NCBI GenBank assembly: GCA_012031975.1 | Contig: JAAUSA010000021.1 | Location: 1 to 37,806 of the forward strand | From: Alkalinema sp. RU_4_3 | Lineage (GTDB): Bacteria > Cyanobacteriota > Cyanobacteriia > Leptolyngbyales > Leptolyngbyaceae | Direction of reading: 5' to 3' | Length of the DNA stretch: 37,806 nt | Position numbers and translations under genes: made by a program | Part shown: piece after piece, positions 26,002 to 33,862 of the stretch | Layout of the letters: the number at the start of each line of letters is the position of its first letter | How positions within the stretch are numbered: position 1 is the stretch's first letter | Notes under the pieces: model-generated | What the model was told of the DNA's origin: nothing | Seen by the model: the letters and a program-made list of their open reading frames with translations, nothing else | Database searches by the model: none

Positions 26002-27507
26002 ATGAACAGACAACTGGATCCGAACGGTGCATTTGACGCAAGCAATTCTATGGAAAGACCAATGGATAGACCCAGTAAGCGAGCTCCCCGTCAGCGCCGA
26101 GGCCAGTCAGCCCCTGGTTCGGTTTCGCTTGCGTCCAGCCGTGGGGCCAATCGTCCTGAGCGGCGCAAAAATCCCCTGGCCTTTCTCTCTATTCTAGGGT
26201 TTGGCAAATCTGCTGATCGGCCCAGCCGCCGCGATCGCGCCGCTGCCAAACCGCCGATGGCCCAAGCCGCTAAGCCGCCGATGGCCCAAGTGGTGCCGAT
26301 GCGTCCGGCCCGTCCGACCTCAAATCGGCTCAATCCTGTGGTGCCCCTGCGGCCCAACCAGGACCGTTCCCAGGAAGCCCGGCGCGATGGTCTACGACCA
26401 ACCAGAGGTCATCGCCGCCTCAGCCGCCGTCAGGAGCGAGCCCAACTGCCGCAGATCAATCTGCCCAGTCCCAGGACGCGATCGGGCCGGGGGATGCTCT
26501 ATGGTCTACGTCTATTGATTTTTGGGGTGGGCATTGCGGTGCTAGCCGGGACATTGTTGTCGATGCTCGATCCGGCCAGTCGGATCACCCCTAGCACCGC
26601 GACAGCGGAAAAGCCGCCCGCCGAGGCCCAGGTGGCCGCCGATGGGTTGGGTCTGACCCAGGAGATTCCCCAGCTCAAGGGCCAGATTCAAGCGCTATTT
26701 ACTGCCCAGAAACAATTGGCACCGGGCGTTTTGCTGGTGGACTTGGACAGCCGCGCCTTTGTGGATGTGAATGCTTCCCAGGCGTTTCCTTCAGCCAGCA
26801 CGATTAAGTTTCCGATCCTGGTGGCCTTTTTCCAGGATGTGGATGCGGGCAAGATCCAACTTGACGAACAGCTCGTGATGCGTAAGGAGCTGGTGGCCAC
26901 CGAATCCGGTGACATGCAGGAAAGCCCCGCCGGAACGAAGTTTTCGGCGCTGGAAACGGCCACCAAGATGATCGTAATCAGCGACAATACGGCCACCAAC
27001 ATGCTGATCGATCGCCTCGGCGGCATGCCAGCCCTGTCGGCGCGGTTCCAATCCTGGGGCATGGCTTCGACCCAGCTACGGGCCGTGCTACCCGATGTCC
27101 AGGGCACCAACACCACCAGCGCCAAGGATTTGGCTTCGCTGTTTGGGCAGGTGCAGTCGGGTAAGTTGATTTCGATTCGATCGCGCGATCGCCTCCTGGA
27201 AATCATGCGTCGGACGGAAAATGACACGATGCTGGTTAAGGGTTTGGGTCAGGGGGCTTCGATCGCCCATAAGACGGGCAGCATTGGTACCTTAGTTGGT
27301 GATATTGGATTAATCGACACCCCCTCAGGCAAACGCTACTTAGCCGCTGTGTTGGTCCAGCGGCCCAGGGATGACGATCGGGCGATCGAGTCGATTCGCC
27401 AGGTCTCCCGCCTCGCCTACCAGACCTTTGGCCAGGCTTCCACAGCGGCCCAGCCGACCGCCAAACCTGCTGATGCCCTTGGGCGATCGCGGATTGCCCA
27501 GCCGTAA
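26002..27507 (+). CDS. Class A beta-lactamase-like serine hydrolase
   Basis: A membrane-anchored penicillin-recognising enzyme of the class A beta-lactamase fold. The N-terminal 170 residues are basic and low-complexity, including two copies of KPPMAQ, and lead to one membrane helix (LLIFGVGIAVLAGTLLSML). The extracytoplasmic domain has the three usual motifs: SASTIKFP (Ser-x-x-Lys), ISDNTATN (Ser-Asp-Asn) and HKTGSIG (Lys-Thr-Gly). The omega-loop Glu166 motif (Glu-x-x-x-Asn) is not visible; the corresponding region reads VLPDVQGTNTTSAKDL. Without that Glu, deacylation may be poor, so a peptidoglycan role is at least as likely as drug resistance. The start is uncertain among TTG 25951, ATG 26002 and ATG 26050. 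Confidence 0.75.
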   Translation: MNRQLDPNGAFDASNSMERPMDRPSKRAPRQRRGQSAPGSVSLASSRGANRPERRKNPLAFLSILGFGKSADRPSRRDRAAAKPPMAQAAKPPMAQVVPMRPARPTSNRLNPVVPLRPNQDRSQEARRDGLRPTRGHRRLSRRQERAQLPQINLPSPRTRSGRGMLYGLRLLIFGVGIAVLAGTLLSMLDPASRITPSTATAEKPPAEAQVAADGLGLTQEIPQLKGQIQALFTAQKQLAPGVLLVDLDSRAFVDVNASQAFPSASTIKFPILVAFFQDVDAGKIQLDEQLVMRKELVATESGDMQESPAGTKFSALETATKMIVISDNTATNMLIDRLGGMPALSARFQSWGMASTQLRAVLPDVQGTNTTSAKDLASLFGQVQSGKLISIRSRDRLLEIMRRTENDTMLVKGLGQGASIAHKTGSIGTLVGDIGLIDTPSGKRYLAAVLVQRPRDDDRAIESIRQVSRLAYQTFGQASTAAQPTAKPADALGRSRIAQP

Positions 27508-27541
27508 CGCTTCACTCTTCCTTCTTCTCTCTTCTCTCTTA

Positions 27542-29860
27542 ATGAACATCCCCACCCTCCTCGCCCAAGAACTCTCCCTCACCCCCCAGCAAGTCCAAAG
27601 CGCCCTAGAGCTATTCACCGAAGGCGCCACCGTCCCCTTCATCGCCCGCTATCGCAAAGAACGCACCGGGGAAATGGACGAAATCCAACTGCGGGATCTG
27701 CTCGATCGCTTCACCTACCTCACCGAACTCGAAGCCCGCAAATCCACCATTCTCGATTCCATTCAAACTCAGGGCAAACTCACGCCCGAACTGGAAAAAC
27801 AAATCACTAGCTGTTTGAATAAAACCGAACTAGAAGACCTCTATCTCCCCTACAAACCCAAACGCCGCACCCGAGCCATGATCGCCCGTGAACGCGGTTT
27901 GGAACCCTTGGCGGTTTGGATTAAAGGGCAAAACGTCTCCAATGGCGGCGCAGTTAATTTAAACGCCGAAGCTGAGAAGTATTTGAACCCTGAAAATGGG
28001 ATTACAAACGCCGCCCAAGCGCTGGCTGGCGCATCGGATATTCTGGCCGAAGAAGTGGCGGACCAGGCCAAACATCGATCGTTCCTGCGCGAATGGCTGA
28101 CCGATACGGGATTGTTCGTCGCCAAGATTAGTGACAAACTTCCTGAAGGCAGTACGCAGTTTGAAATGTACCGCAATTACCAGTCCAAGGTGAAAACGAT
28201 CCAGCCCCATAATTTACTGGCGCTGTTTCGCGGTGAAACCGAAAACATTATTAGTTTCGATCTGACCTTTGATGAAGAGCAGGTTTTGGGCTACCTGGCG
28301 CAGCAGGAAGTTAAGACGAAAACCCCTGAGCTGCGGCAGTTTTACCTGGCCATGCTGAAGGATGCCTTTAATCGGTTGATGAAAACCTCGCTGATTGGCG
28401 AAATTCGATCGCAGTGCAAACTCTCCGCTGACATCGCCTCGATTAAAACCTTTGAATCGAATCTGCGAGAACTCCTCCTGTCCGCCCCCGCTGGGATGAA
28501 ACCGACTTTGGCGATCGACCCTGGTTTCCGCACAGGCTGCAAGGTTTCGGTGCTGGATCAGACTGGGAAGTTTTTAGAATACCAAGCGATCTTTCCCCAT
28601 ACGGGCGACTACAAACGGGAACAGGCCAAGGCCGATCTGAAAAAACTAATTGCTAAGTATCAGGTGAGTTTAATTGCGATCGGCAACGGCACCGCAGGCC
28701 GCGAAACCGATGATTTTGTCACGGAAATCCTGGCGGAAATCGAAGTCAAACCCGTCAAAGTCATGGTCAACGAATCCGGGGCCTCAATCTATTCTGCCAG
28801 CCCCGTCGCCATTTCGGAGTTTCCCGACCTCGACATCACAGTCCGGGGTGCGATCAGCATTGGGCGACGTTTGCAAGATCCGCTCGCAGAACTGGTGAAA
28901 ATCGATCCCAAATCGATCGGCGTCGGCCAATACCAACACGACGTGGATCAAAAACTCCTGAAAAAACAGCTCGATGAAACCGTCGAAAGCTGCGTTAACT
29001 ACGTCGGTGTCGATCTCAATACGGCGTCAAAGGAACTGCTGACGTTTGTTTCAGGAATTAACGCGACGATCGCCAACAACATCGTCCAATATCGTAACGA
29101 AAACGGTGCCTTCCAAGATCGCAAAGCCCTATTGAAAGTGGCAAACTCGGCCCCAAAGCCTTCGAACAAGCCGCTGGATTCCTGCGCATCCGAGGGGGCA
29201 AAAAACGCCCTCGACAACACCGCAGTCCACCCCGAACGTTATGCGTTGGTGAATGCGATCGCCAAAGATCTCGGTATCCCATTAACGGACTGCAAAACCC
29301 TGGCCCAGCAGCTATCGAGCAACCTGCGCAAATACATCAGCGAGGAAGTCGGCGAACCCACCCTGCGGGACATCGTGGCGGAATTGGAAAAACCGGGTCG
29401 CGATCCGCGTGCGGAGTTCCGGTATGCGACGTTTCGCTCCGACATCAAAGAGATTTCCGATCTGCGCCCTGGCCTTGAACTTGAGGGTGTGATTACAAAC
29501 GTCGTTGCCTTTGGAGCCTTCGTGGATATCGGCGTGCACCAAGATGGTTTGGTCCATGTGTCGCAGTTGGCCGATCGCTACGTATCTGACCCCACCCAAG
29601 TCGTAAAAGTCGGACAGGTGGTAAAAGTCACCGTCGTCGAGGTGAATGCCGGACTCAAACGGATTGCCTTGAGTATGCGATCGGGTGGCAGCACTTCACC
29701 CCCGCCCGACACCCGCAAACCCCAGGCCGGGAAACCCCAACTCACGAATAAACCCCAGGGCAAACCCCAGGCCGGAAACCCCCAACCTTCCCCGGAACCG
29801 ACCAGTTCTGAACCCGCTACCCTGGCGGACTTACAGGCCAGATTTGGGAAAAAACGATGA
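27542..29860 (+). CDS. tex: Tex family RNA-binding transcription accessory protein
   Basis: Soluble nucleic-acid-binding protein of the Tex/Spt6-like family. From ATG 27542 the product is 772 residues. It has an N-terminal helical domain (FTEGATVPFIARYRKERTGE), a YqgF-like RNase H fold (LAIDPGFRTGCKVSVLD), helix-hairpin-helix repeats (YVGVDLNTASKELL) and an S1 domain (VITNVVAFGAFVDIGVHQDG). The last 50 residues are a Pro/Gln/Lys-rich low-complexity tail. Between about 29142 and 29204 the frame reads unrelated residues. One base over, it reads LGPKAFEQAAGFLRIRGGK, the expected second HhH element. One missing A at 29142-29144 and one extra A in 29199-29204 explain this. Confidence 0.9.
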   Translation: MNIPTLLAQELSLTPQQVQSALELFTEGATVPFIARYRKERTGEMDEIQLRDLLDRFTYLTELEARKSTILDSIQTQGKLTPELEKQITSCLNKTELEDLYLPYKPKRRTRAMIARERGLEPLAVWIKGQNVSNGGAVNLNAEAEKYLNPENGITNAAQALAGASDILAEEVADQAKHRSFLREWLTDTGLFVAKISDKLPEGSTQFEMYRNYQSKVKTIQPHNLLALFRGETENIISFDLTFDEEQVLGYLAQQEVKTKTPELRQFYLAMLKDAFNRLMKTSLIGEIRSQCKLSADIASIKTFESNLRELLLSAPAGMKPTLAIDPGFRTGCKVSVLDQTGKFLEYQAIFPHTGDYKREQAKADLKKLIAKYQVSLIAIGNGTAGRETDDFVTEILAEIEVKPVKVMVNESGASIYSASPVAISEFPDLDITVRGAISIGRRLQDPLAELVKIDPKSIGVGQYQHDVDQKLLKKQLDETVESCVNYVGVDLNTASKELLTFVSGINATIANNIVQYRNENGAFQDRKALLKVANSAPKPSNKPLDSCASEGAKNALDNTAVHPERYALVNAIAKDLGIPLTDCKTLAQQLSSNLRKYISEEVGEPTLRDIVAELEKPGRDPRAEFRYATFRSDIKEISDLRPGLELEGVITNVVAFGAFVDIGVHQDGLVHVSQLADRYVSDPTQVVKVGQVVKVTVVEVNAGLKRIALSMRSGGSTSPPPDTRKPQAGKPQLTNKPQGKPQAGNPQPSPEPTSSEPATLADLQARFGKKR

Positions 29861-29935
29861 TTCGGTATTTCGGACCTGCGGTTTTGAAATTAACTCGTTA
29901 GAATGGTTTCATCAGCCTATTAGGTACGGACAGCG

Positions 29936-31841
29936 ATGGAAGTTGATTTTCAGACGATCGAAACGCGCAAAGCCACCCTCGAAAAGGCCCGCGCCGAACT
30001 GAAACTACATTTCGTAGGCATCGACGAGATCATCGATGAACTGCTCAATTACATCCAAATCTGGTACCTAATGCCGGAACTCTTGACGCGCCCGATCATC
30101 GTCAACCTCTGGGGCATGACCGGCGTCGGCAAAACCGATCTAGTCCGCCGCCTCGTCAAATGCCTCGACTACCAGGATCGCTTCGCCGAAGTTGAACTGA
30201 GCAACGTTGATTCCACCTCCTGGCGCAGCTCCGTCTCCGAGGTGTTGGAATCCAACGCGATCAACGATGGCAAACCTGCGATCGTCCTGTTCGACGAAAT
30301 CCAACGCTTCAACACCCTCAACCCCGACGGCACCCCGATCCAAACCACCAAGTTCACCGATTTCTGGGAAATGCTCAGCGACGGTAAATTGTCGAAACGC
30401 AGCAAGGACGACCTCGACTATTACATCCAGGACTACCTATTCCAGCAAAAGGATCTCAAACGCCGCCGCGATCGCGGTGAAGAAGATCTCGACGAAAACC
30501 CCATGATGGGTTTTTACGAAGCGCAGCAGTTGAAAACCATGCTGCAAATGGAGCAGGACTTGTCTGAAATTGCTGACATGCCGCGATCGCAAGTCATCGA
30601 ACAAATCCAACTGGCCAAGCGCAAGAAAAAGGTCTACGAACCCGTGGACCATGCCAAAACCCTAATTATCATCAGCGGCAACCTAGACGAAGCCTTCTCC
30701 ATGGCCCGCCAGATCTCCGAATCCGATGTGGATGCAGATATTTTCCATGCGTTCACCCAAAAGGTAACCATGGTGGATATTAAAGATGCCCTCAGCACCA
30801 AGTTCCGCCCCGAGCAGGTGGCAAGGTTTGGCAATATTCACTTGATCTATCGCAGCTTGAAGCGCTGTGACTTTGAGCGATTGATCGCGATCGAAATCGA
30901 TCGCATCATCACCAGCACCCGCGAGAAATTCGGCGTCGATCTAAAAATCGGCGATGGCATCCACGAACTCATCTACCGCAACGGCGTCTTCCCTGTCCAA
31001 GGCGTCCGCCCAGTGTTTTCCAGCGTAATCGATATTTTAGAAACCAATCTCTCGAAGTTTCTCTTTACGGCCTTGATGGGTCGGCAAACGACGATCGAGA
31101 TGGCCTATGATTTCGAAAAGTCCGTGATCAAGGCCAAGATCGGCCCGGTGGAAAGTGACGTGCCCTTCACTGGCCGCATTGACAAGATCCGCGAGAGTAA
31201 CCTGGCGGACACGATCGCCAATATCAGCGCCCATGAAGCGGGCCATGCCGTGGCCTACATGGTGTTGTTTGGTCTGGCTCCCTTGCAGTTGAAATCGAAG
31301 CTAGCCAACAGCTATGCCGGCGGTTTCACCCTTCCCCCACCAAATCCACGAAACCAAGGAAAATATCCTGCGCAAGATCAAGATCTATCTAGCCGGGGGC
31401 CTGGCCGAGGAGCTGGTGTTTGGGGCTGGCAATGCTTCCATGGGTCGGGTACACGATCGCGAACAGGCCACGAGTCTGGCGATCGACTACCTGCGCAAAT
31501 ACGGTTTCGATGAGCATTACCAGGCCCATTACACCCTGGAATATGCCTACGAAATGGATAAGACTTCCACTGACAAAGACGTGGAACGCATGATCACGCG
31601 TCTGGTTGTTGAAACCACGGAGCTATTGAAGGATCAGCGATCGCTGCTCCAGGAGTTGTCTTTGAAACTGGCGGCGGCGGGGAATTTGGAGGCGATCGAG
31701 GTGGCGGAAATTGGTGTCAAGCACGGTGTTGATGTGGTGGTCAAGGAGGAGGGCTATTTGCAGATTCCTGCCTACGAAGCGCTCCTTGGTGGTGAGAGTC
31801 TGACCATTACAGCTCCAGCAACGCCGCGCGCGACAGTGTAA
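29936..31841 (+). CDS. Soluble AAA+ (Clp-clade) ATPase fused to M41 FtsH-type peptidase
   Basis: Predicted ATP-dependent zinc protease of about 634 residues with no membrane helix. The ATPase has Walker A GMTGVGKT (60-67), Walker B AIVLFDE (115-121), a charged insertion (about 155-235), sensor 1 LIIISGN (243-249), a KFRPEQVARF segment with candidate arginine fingers and sensor 2 GVRP (356-359). These resemble ClpB/ClpX rather than FtsH. The peptidase follows, with SAHEAGHAVAY (431-441) as the zinc site, then LAGGLAEELVFG and HDREQATSLA, whose Asp matches the third ligand of FtsH. One extra C in the run 31334-31338 shifts frame inside the peptidase; removing it joins GGFTLP to HQIHETKEN. It follows tex by 75 bases. 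Confidence 0.8.
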
Positions 31842-32048
31842 TGATCGATCGCGCCGTTCGATCGGGTCTAAATCAAGCAGTTTGGGGATGATCGTTTCAA
31901 GTTCTGGATCGATCGTCCCAAATCTGGCGATCAGCATTCCTGCAACGTTGGCGCGATCGGCCTCTTCTCGGCCTTCTTCCTGTCCCACTGACCTGACCCG
32001 GCTCATTTCAGCCTGGTACAGGGTATCGATCTCTTGCATGGTCTTCAT
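31807..32048 (-). CDS. Rpn/DUF4351-like C-terminal tail protein, frameshifted
   Basis: A short frame starting at ATG 32048 with GAGGATAAC just upstream. It reads MKTMQEIDTLYQAEMSRV, then a Gly/Glu-rich stretch (GQEEGREEAD) and IARFGTIDPELETIIPKLL. This resembles the C-terminal tails of Rpn (PD-(D/E)XK transposase-like) and DUF4351 proteins of cyanobacteria; no nuclease domain is present. One base appears missing near 31853-31856. Restoring it gives IERARSIITLSRAALLEL and a stop at 31807-31809, overlapping the end of the AAA-M41 gene. The start overlaps the preceding antitoxin-like stop as ATGA. It may be a remnant or the second half of one frameshifted gene. Confidence 0.4.
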
Positions 32049-32311
32049 AAAGTTATCCTCAAACGACAAGCCCCATGGCTGGAAGTATCTTCGATGACGG
32101 AGGTCTGATCGATGGCAAGATTGCTCAGGTCGCATCGGAGGGATTGGCTGATGTAAAACTTGAGGAGTGCGTCCACGGACATGTCTTTGGTTTTGGCAAC
32201 TTTTTGGAGGGAGGCGATCGCGCTTTTGGGCAATTTTAGAGTTAAGGTTTCGGTTTCCCTGGGACGCCAGTGAATTTGTACCTGTTCTCCATCGATTTCA
32301 TGTTGACTCAT
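32045..32311 (-). CDS. Antitoxin-like small protein (ribbon-helix-helix-like)
   Basis: An 88-residue protein whose middle part (ETLTLKLPKSAIASLQKVAK, then DMSVDALLKFYISQSLR) has the strand-helix-helix pattern of a small cyanobacterial family that I associate with CopG/RHH-like antitoxins. The C-terminus (from about residue 68) does not look like that family, so the product may be truncated or frameshifted. The TGA at 32045-32047 overlaps the next ATG, consistent with translational coupling. A single missing base would alternatively fuse the two frames. No toxin is recognisable in the window. Confidence 0.5.
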   Translation of the reverse strand: MSQHEIDGEQVQIHWRPRETETLTLKLPKSAIASLQKVAKTKDMSVDALLKFYISQSLRCDLSNLAIDQTSVIEDTSSHGACRLRITL

Positions 32312-32588
32312 GGCTTAGGTGGCGTACGGTGTCCATGGTTCTATGATAGCGATGAACTGGGCAAAAGTGAGGATAGTAGAAGCTGATGGTGCGATGGTCT
32401 TCGACCGACCGCAGGTCATCGTACTCTTTTCATTCATCCTGAGTCCTCTATCTGAAGACCGATTTCGCGGACATAAGTTTAGATCGCTCCCTCTGGTTAA
32501 TCTTTGTGGAGAGGATGGTTGGGGTTGTCCAGATTTTCTATAATGGGGGCGAATTAGCTGATAGTTGTCGTTTGCTTCCCAATCTGCC

Positions 32589-32759
32589 ATGTCTGAAGAA
32601 AGTAAGTACGTCCCCACGAGCATTGAGAAGGTTTTTGAGTTGCTGGATACCAAGCTGATTTCCCTCGGCTTGCCTGCAACCAACATTGTCCGCCGTTGGG
32701 GTGAATTACACTTAGTATTGTGGAGAGTTGAATCTCTTTTCTCGCGTCGAGACTTGTGA
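32589..32759 (+). CDS. Possible small ORF or gene fragment
   Basis: A 56-codon frame with a plausible amphipathic start (YVPTSIEKVFELLDTKLISL) ending in SLFSRRDL. No ribosome binding site is clear and I recognise no family. Its place beside a transposase remnant makes a broken gene as likely as a real one. Confidence 0.25.
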   Translation: MSEESKYVPTSIEKVFELLDTKLISLGLPATNIVRRWGELHLVLWRVESLFSRRDL

Positions 32760-32830
32760 ACTGTAGCACGCGCCAGTTCTGAGAATTTCTAATTTTTTGT
32801 AACCGCCCCACTTCCTACGACATGATCGGC

Positions 32831-32908
32831 CCCCCAGCCCCCAAGTTTGGGGGAGCCGGAGTCATATTGGCTCAAAGTCCCCCAGAATTGGGGGATTTAG
32901 GGGGCCTG
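32831..32908. repeat. REP-like pair of G/C palindromes
   Basis: Two short palindromes of the same design: CCCCCAA-GT-TTGGGGG at 32838-32853, and CCCCCA-GAAT-TGGGGG at 32879-32894. They are separated by a short AT-containing spacer and flanked by further runs (CCCCCCAG on the left, TTTAGGGGG on the right). Such arrangements are typical of repetitive extragenic palindromes moved by RAYT transposases, and a RAYT remnant lies next to it. Confidence 0.7.
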
Positions 32909-33066
32909 CCAGCCTTGCCACTCCCAATCAACTTACTGTTCCAACAATCGATCGCATACAACAACACATCCCGGCAATGCGATCGCGTCAACAAAAAGTC
33001 CCGATTATTACAACGCGACGTAACGTGATAACAATAGCCCGAAACAAACAAACGGATTTTACGCAT
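32872..33066 (-). pseudogene. REP-associated tyrosine transposase (RAYT) remnant
   Basis: The frame begins MRKIRLFVSGYCYHVTSRCN and continues NRDFLLTRSHCRDVLLYAID. This is the N-terminal region of IS200-like/RAYT transposases, where the HVTSR strand precedes the HUH catalytic core. After about 44 residues homology stops (near 32935). The rest of the frame is simply translation of the neighbouring REP palindromes, ending at 32872. The HUH motif and catalytic Tyr are missing, so this copy cannot be active. Confidence 0.7.
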
Positions 33067-33191
33067 AATCCGTTATTCAGGGGTTGGCGATCACCACCAG
33101 CTCTAAATCACAGCCGATCGAGTAGACCCTGAAGTTAGTTGAATTTGTGCTAGAATCAAAACGATCTCTATTCAACCTGAGCTAGCAACCT

Positions 33192-33488
33192 ATGACGCTC
33201 TCCCTAGATCACCCCAAACTAACCTCCATCGAACAATCGATCGGCAGCGAAGTCTTTGCCTACCTCCAGCACCAGCAAGAACTCTTTGACCAAGCCCGAT
33301 CGCAACTGCTCCAAACCCACCCAAGACAGTTCGTCTGGTTTGAGAATGGCGTTGTTCTGGACAGCGATCGTGACGAATCAGCCCTCTTCCTCCGCACCCA
33401 AACCCAGCGCCCCGAGCAACCCTTCTTCCTGGCCCAAGTTCTGCAAGAAGATCCAAAGCTAGTGGTGCGATCGGGCTTTCTAAGATAA
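33192..33488 (+). CDS. Small hypothetical protein, DUF5678-like
   Basis: A 98-residue soluble protein. The central QFVWFENGVVLDSDRDE and the following PFFLAQVL strand resemble the small DUF5678-type proteins that cyanobacteria often encode directly upstream of a retropepsin-like protease, which is the arrangement here. Function is unknown. No membrane segment or metal site is visible. The next gene starts 15 bases downstream, so the two are almost certainly cotranscribed. Confidence 0.6.
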   Translation: MTLSLDHPKLTSIEQSIGSEVFAYLQHQQELFDQARSQLLQTHPRQFVWFENGVVLDSDRDESALFLRTQTQRPEQPFFLAQVLQEDPKLVVRSGFLR

Positions 33489-33503
33489 CGCTAGGAGATA
33501 ACC

Positions 33504-33788
33504 GTGGGCCAATACCCATACCAATCAATTTCTTCCGAAACCCCGGAAATCCCTATTCTCACTGTCAATCTTTTTCTCCCCGGAGATATTCATTCTCCCA
33601 AAATTTCCTGCGTCTCCATCCTCGATACTGGATCGGACTGCACGCTCCTGCCAATCACTCTACTCATGCAGGCAAGAGCAAGTACGATCGCCATGCTCCA
33701 AGAAAACCTCGATCTCAATCTGATCGTTAAAACAACTGGACTTTCTCTCAAAGCGATCGAGAAATTAAAAAAGGAACACAACCTTTAG
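33504..33788 (+). CDS. Truncated retropepsin-like aspartic protease, apparently chimeric
   Basis: A 94-residue protein starting at GTG 33504, with AGGAG eight bases upstream. The first half is the N-terminal lobe of a retropepsin-like protease, with the catalytic motif SILDTGSDCTLLP (Asp-Thr-Gly, near residues 38-50). At about residue 54 the homology changes. The tail TIAMLQENLDLNLIVKTTGL and then SLKAIEKLKKE looks like the C-terminal end of an Rpn-type or DUF-type protein. The second half of the protease domain is missing, so folding as a normal retropepsin dimer is doubtful. Recombination or deletion between two genes would explain it. Confidence 0.55.
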   Translation: MGQYPYQSISSETPEIPILTVNLFLPGDIHSPKISCVSILDTGSDCTLLPITLLMQARASTIAMLQENLDLNLIVKTTGLSLKAIEKLKKEHNL

Positions 33789-33862
33789 ACGCCAGCGATC
33801 CTCTCACTGCCGATCGCATCTACCCGTGGGCATTCATACCTTGTTGTGAGCTTCCCCCAACA

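Larger units (their letters stand above)
32312..33191. other. Gene-poor accessory interval
   Basis: About 880 bases without a well-supported gene. It holds a possible 56-codon ORF (32589-32759), two G/C palindromes of REP type (32831-32908) and a remnant of a REP-associated tyrosine transposase on the minus strand (about 32935-33066). It looks like the scar of past mobile-element activity. Confidence 0.6.

Noticed and set aside
26251-26292. Short tandem repeat in the serine hydrolase gene considered as a separate repeat element
   Set aside because: It only encodes two KPPMAQ copies in the low-complexity linker and stays in frame.
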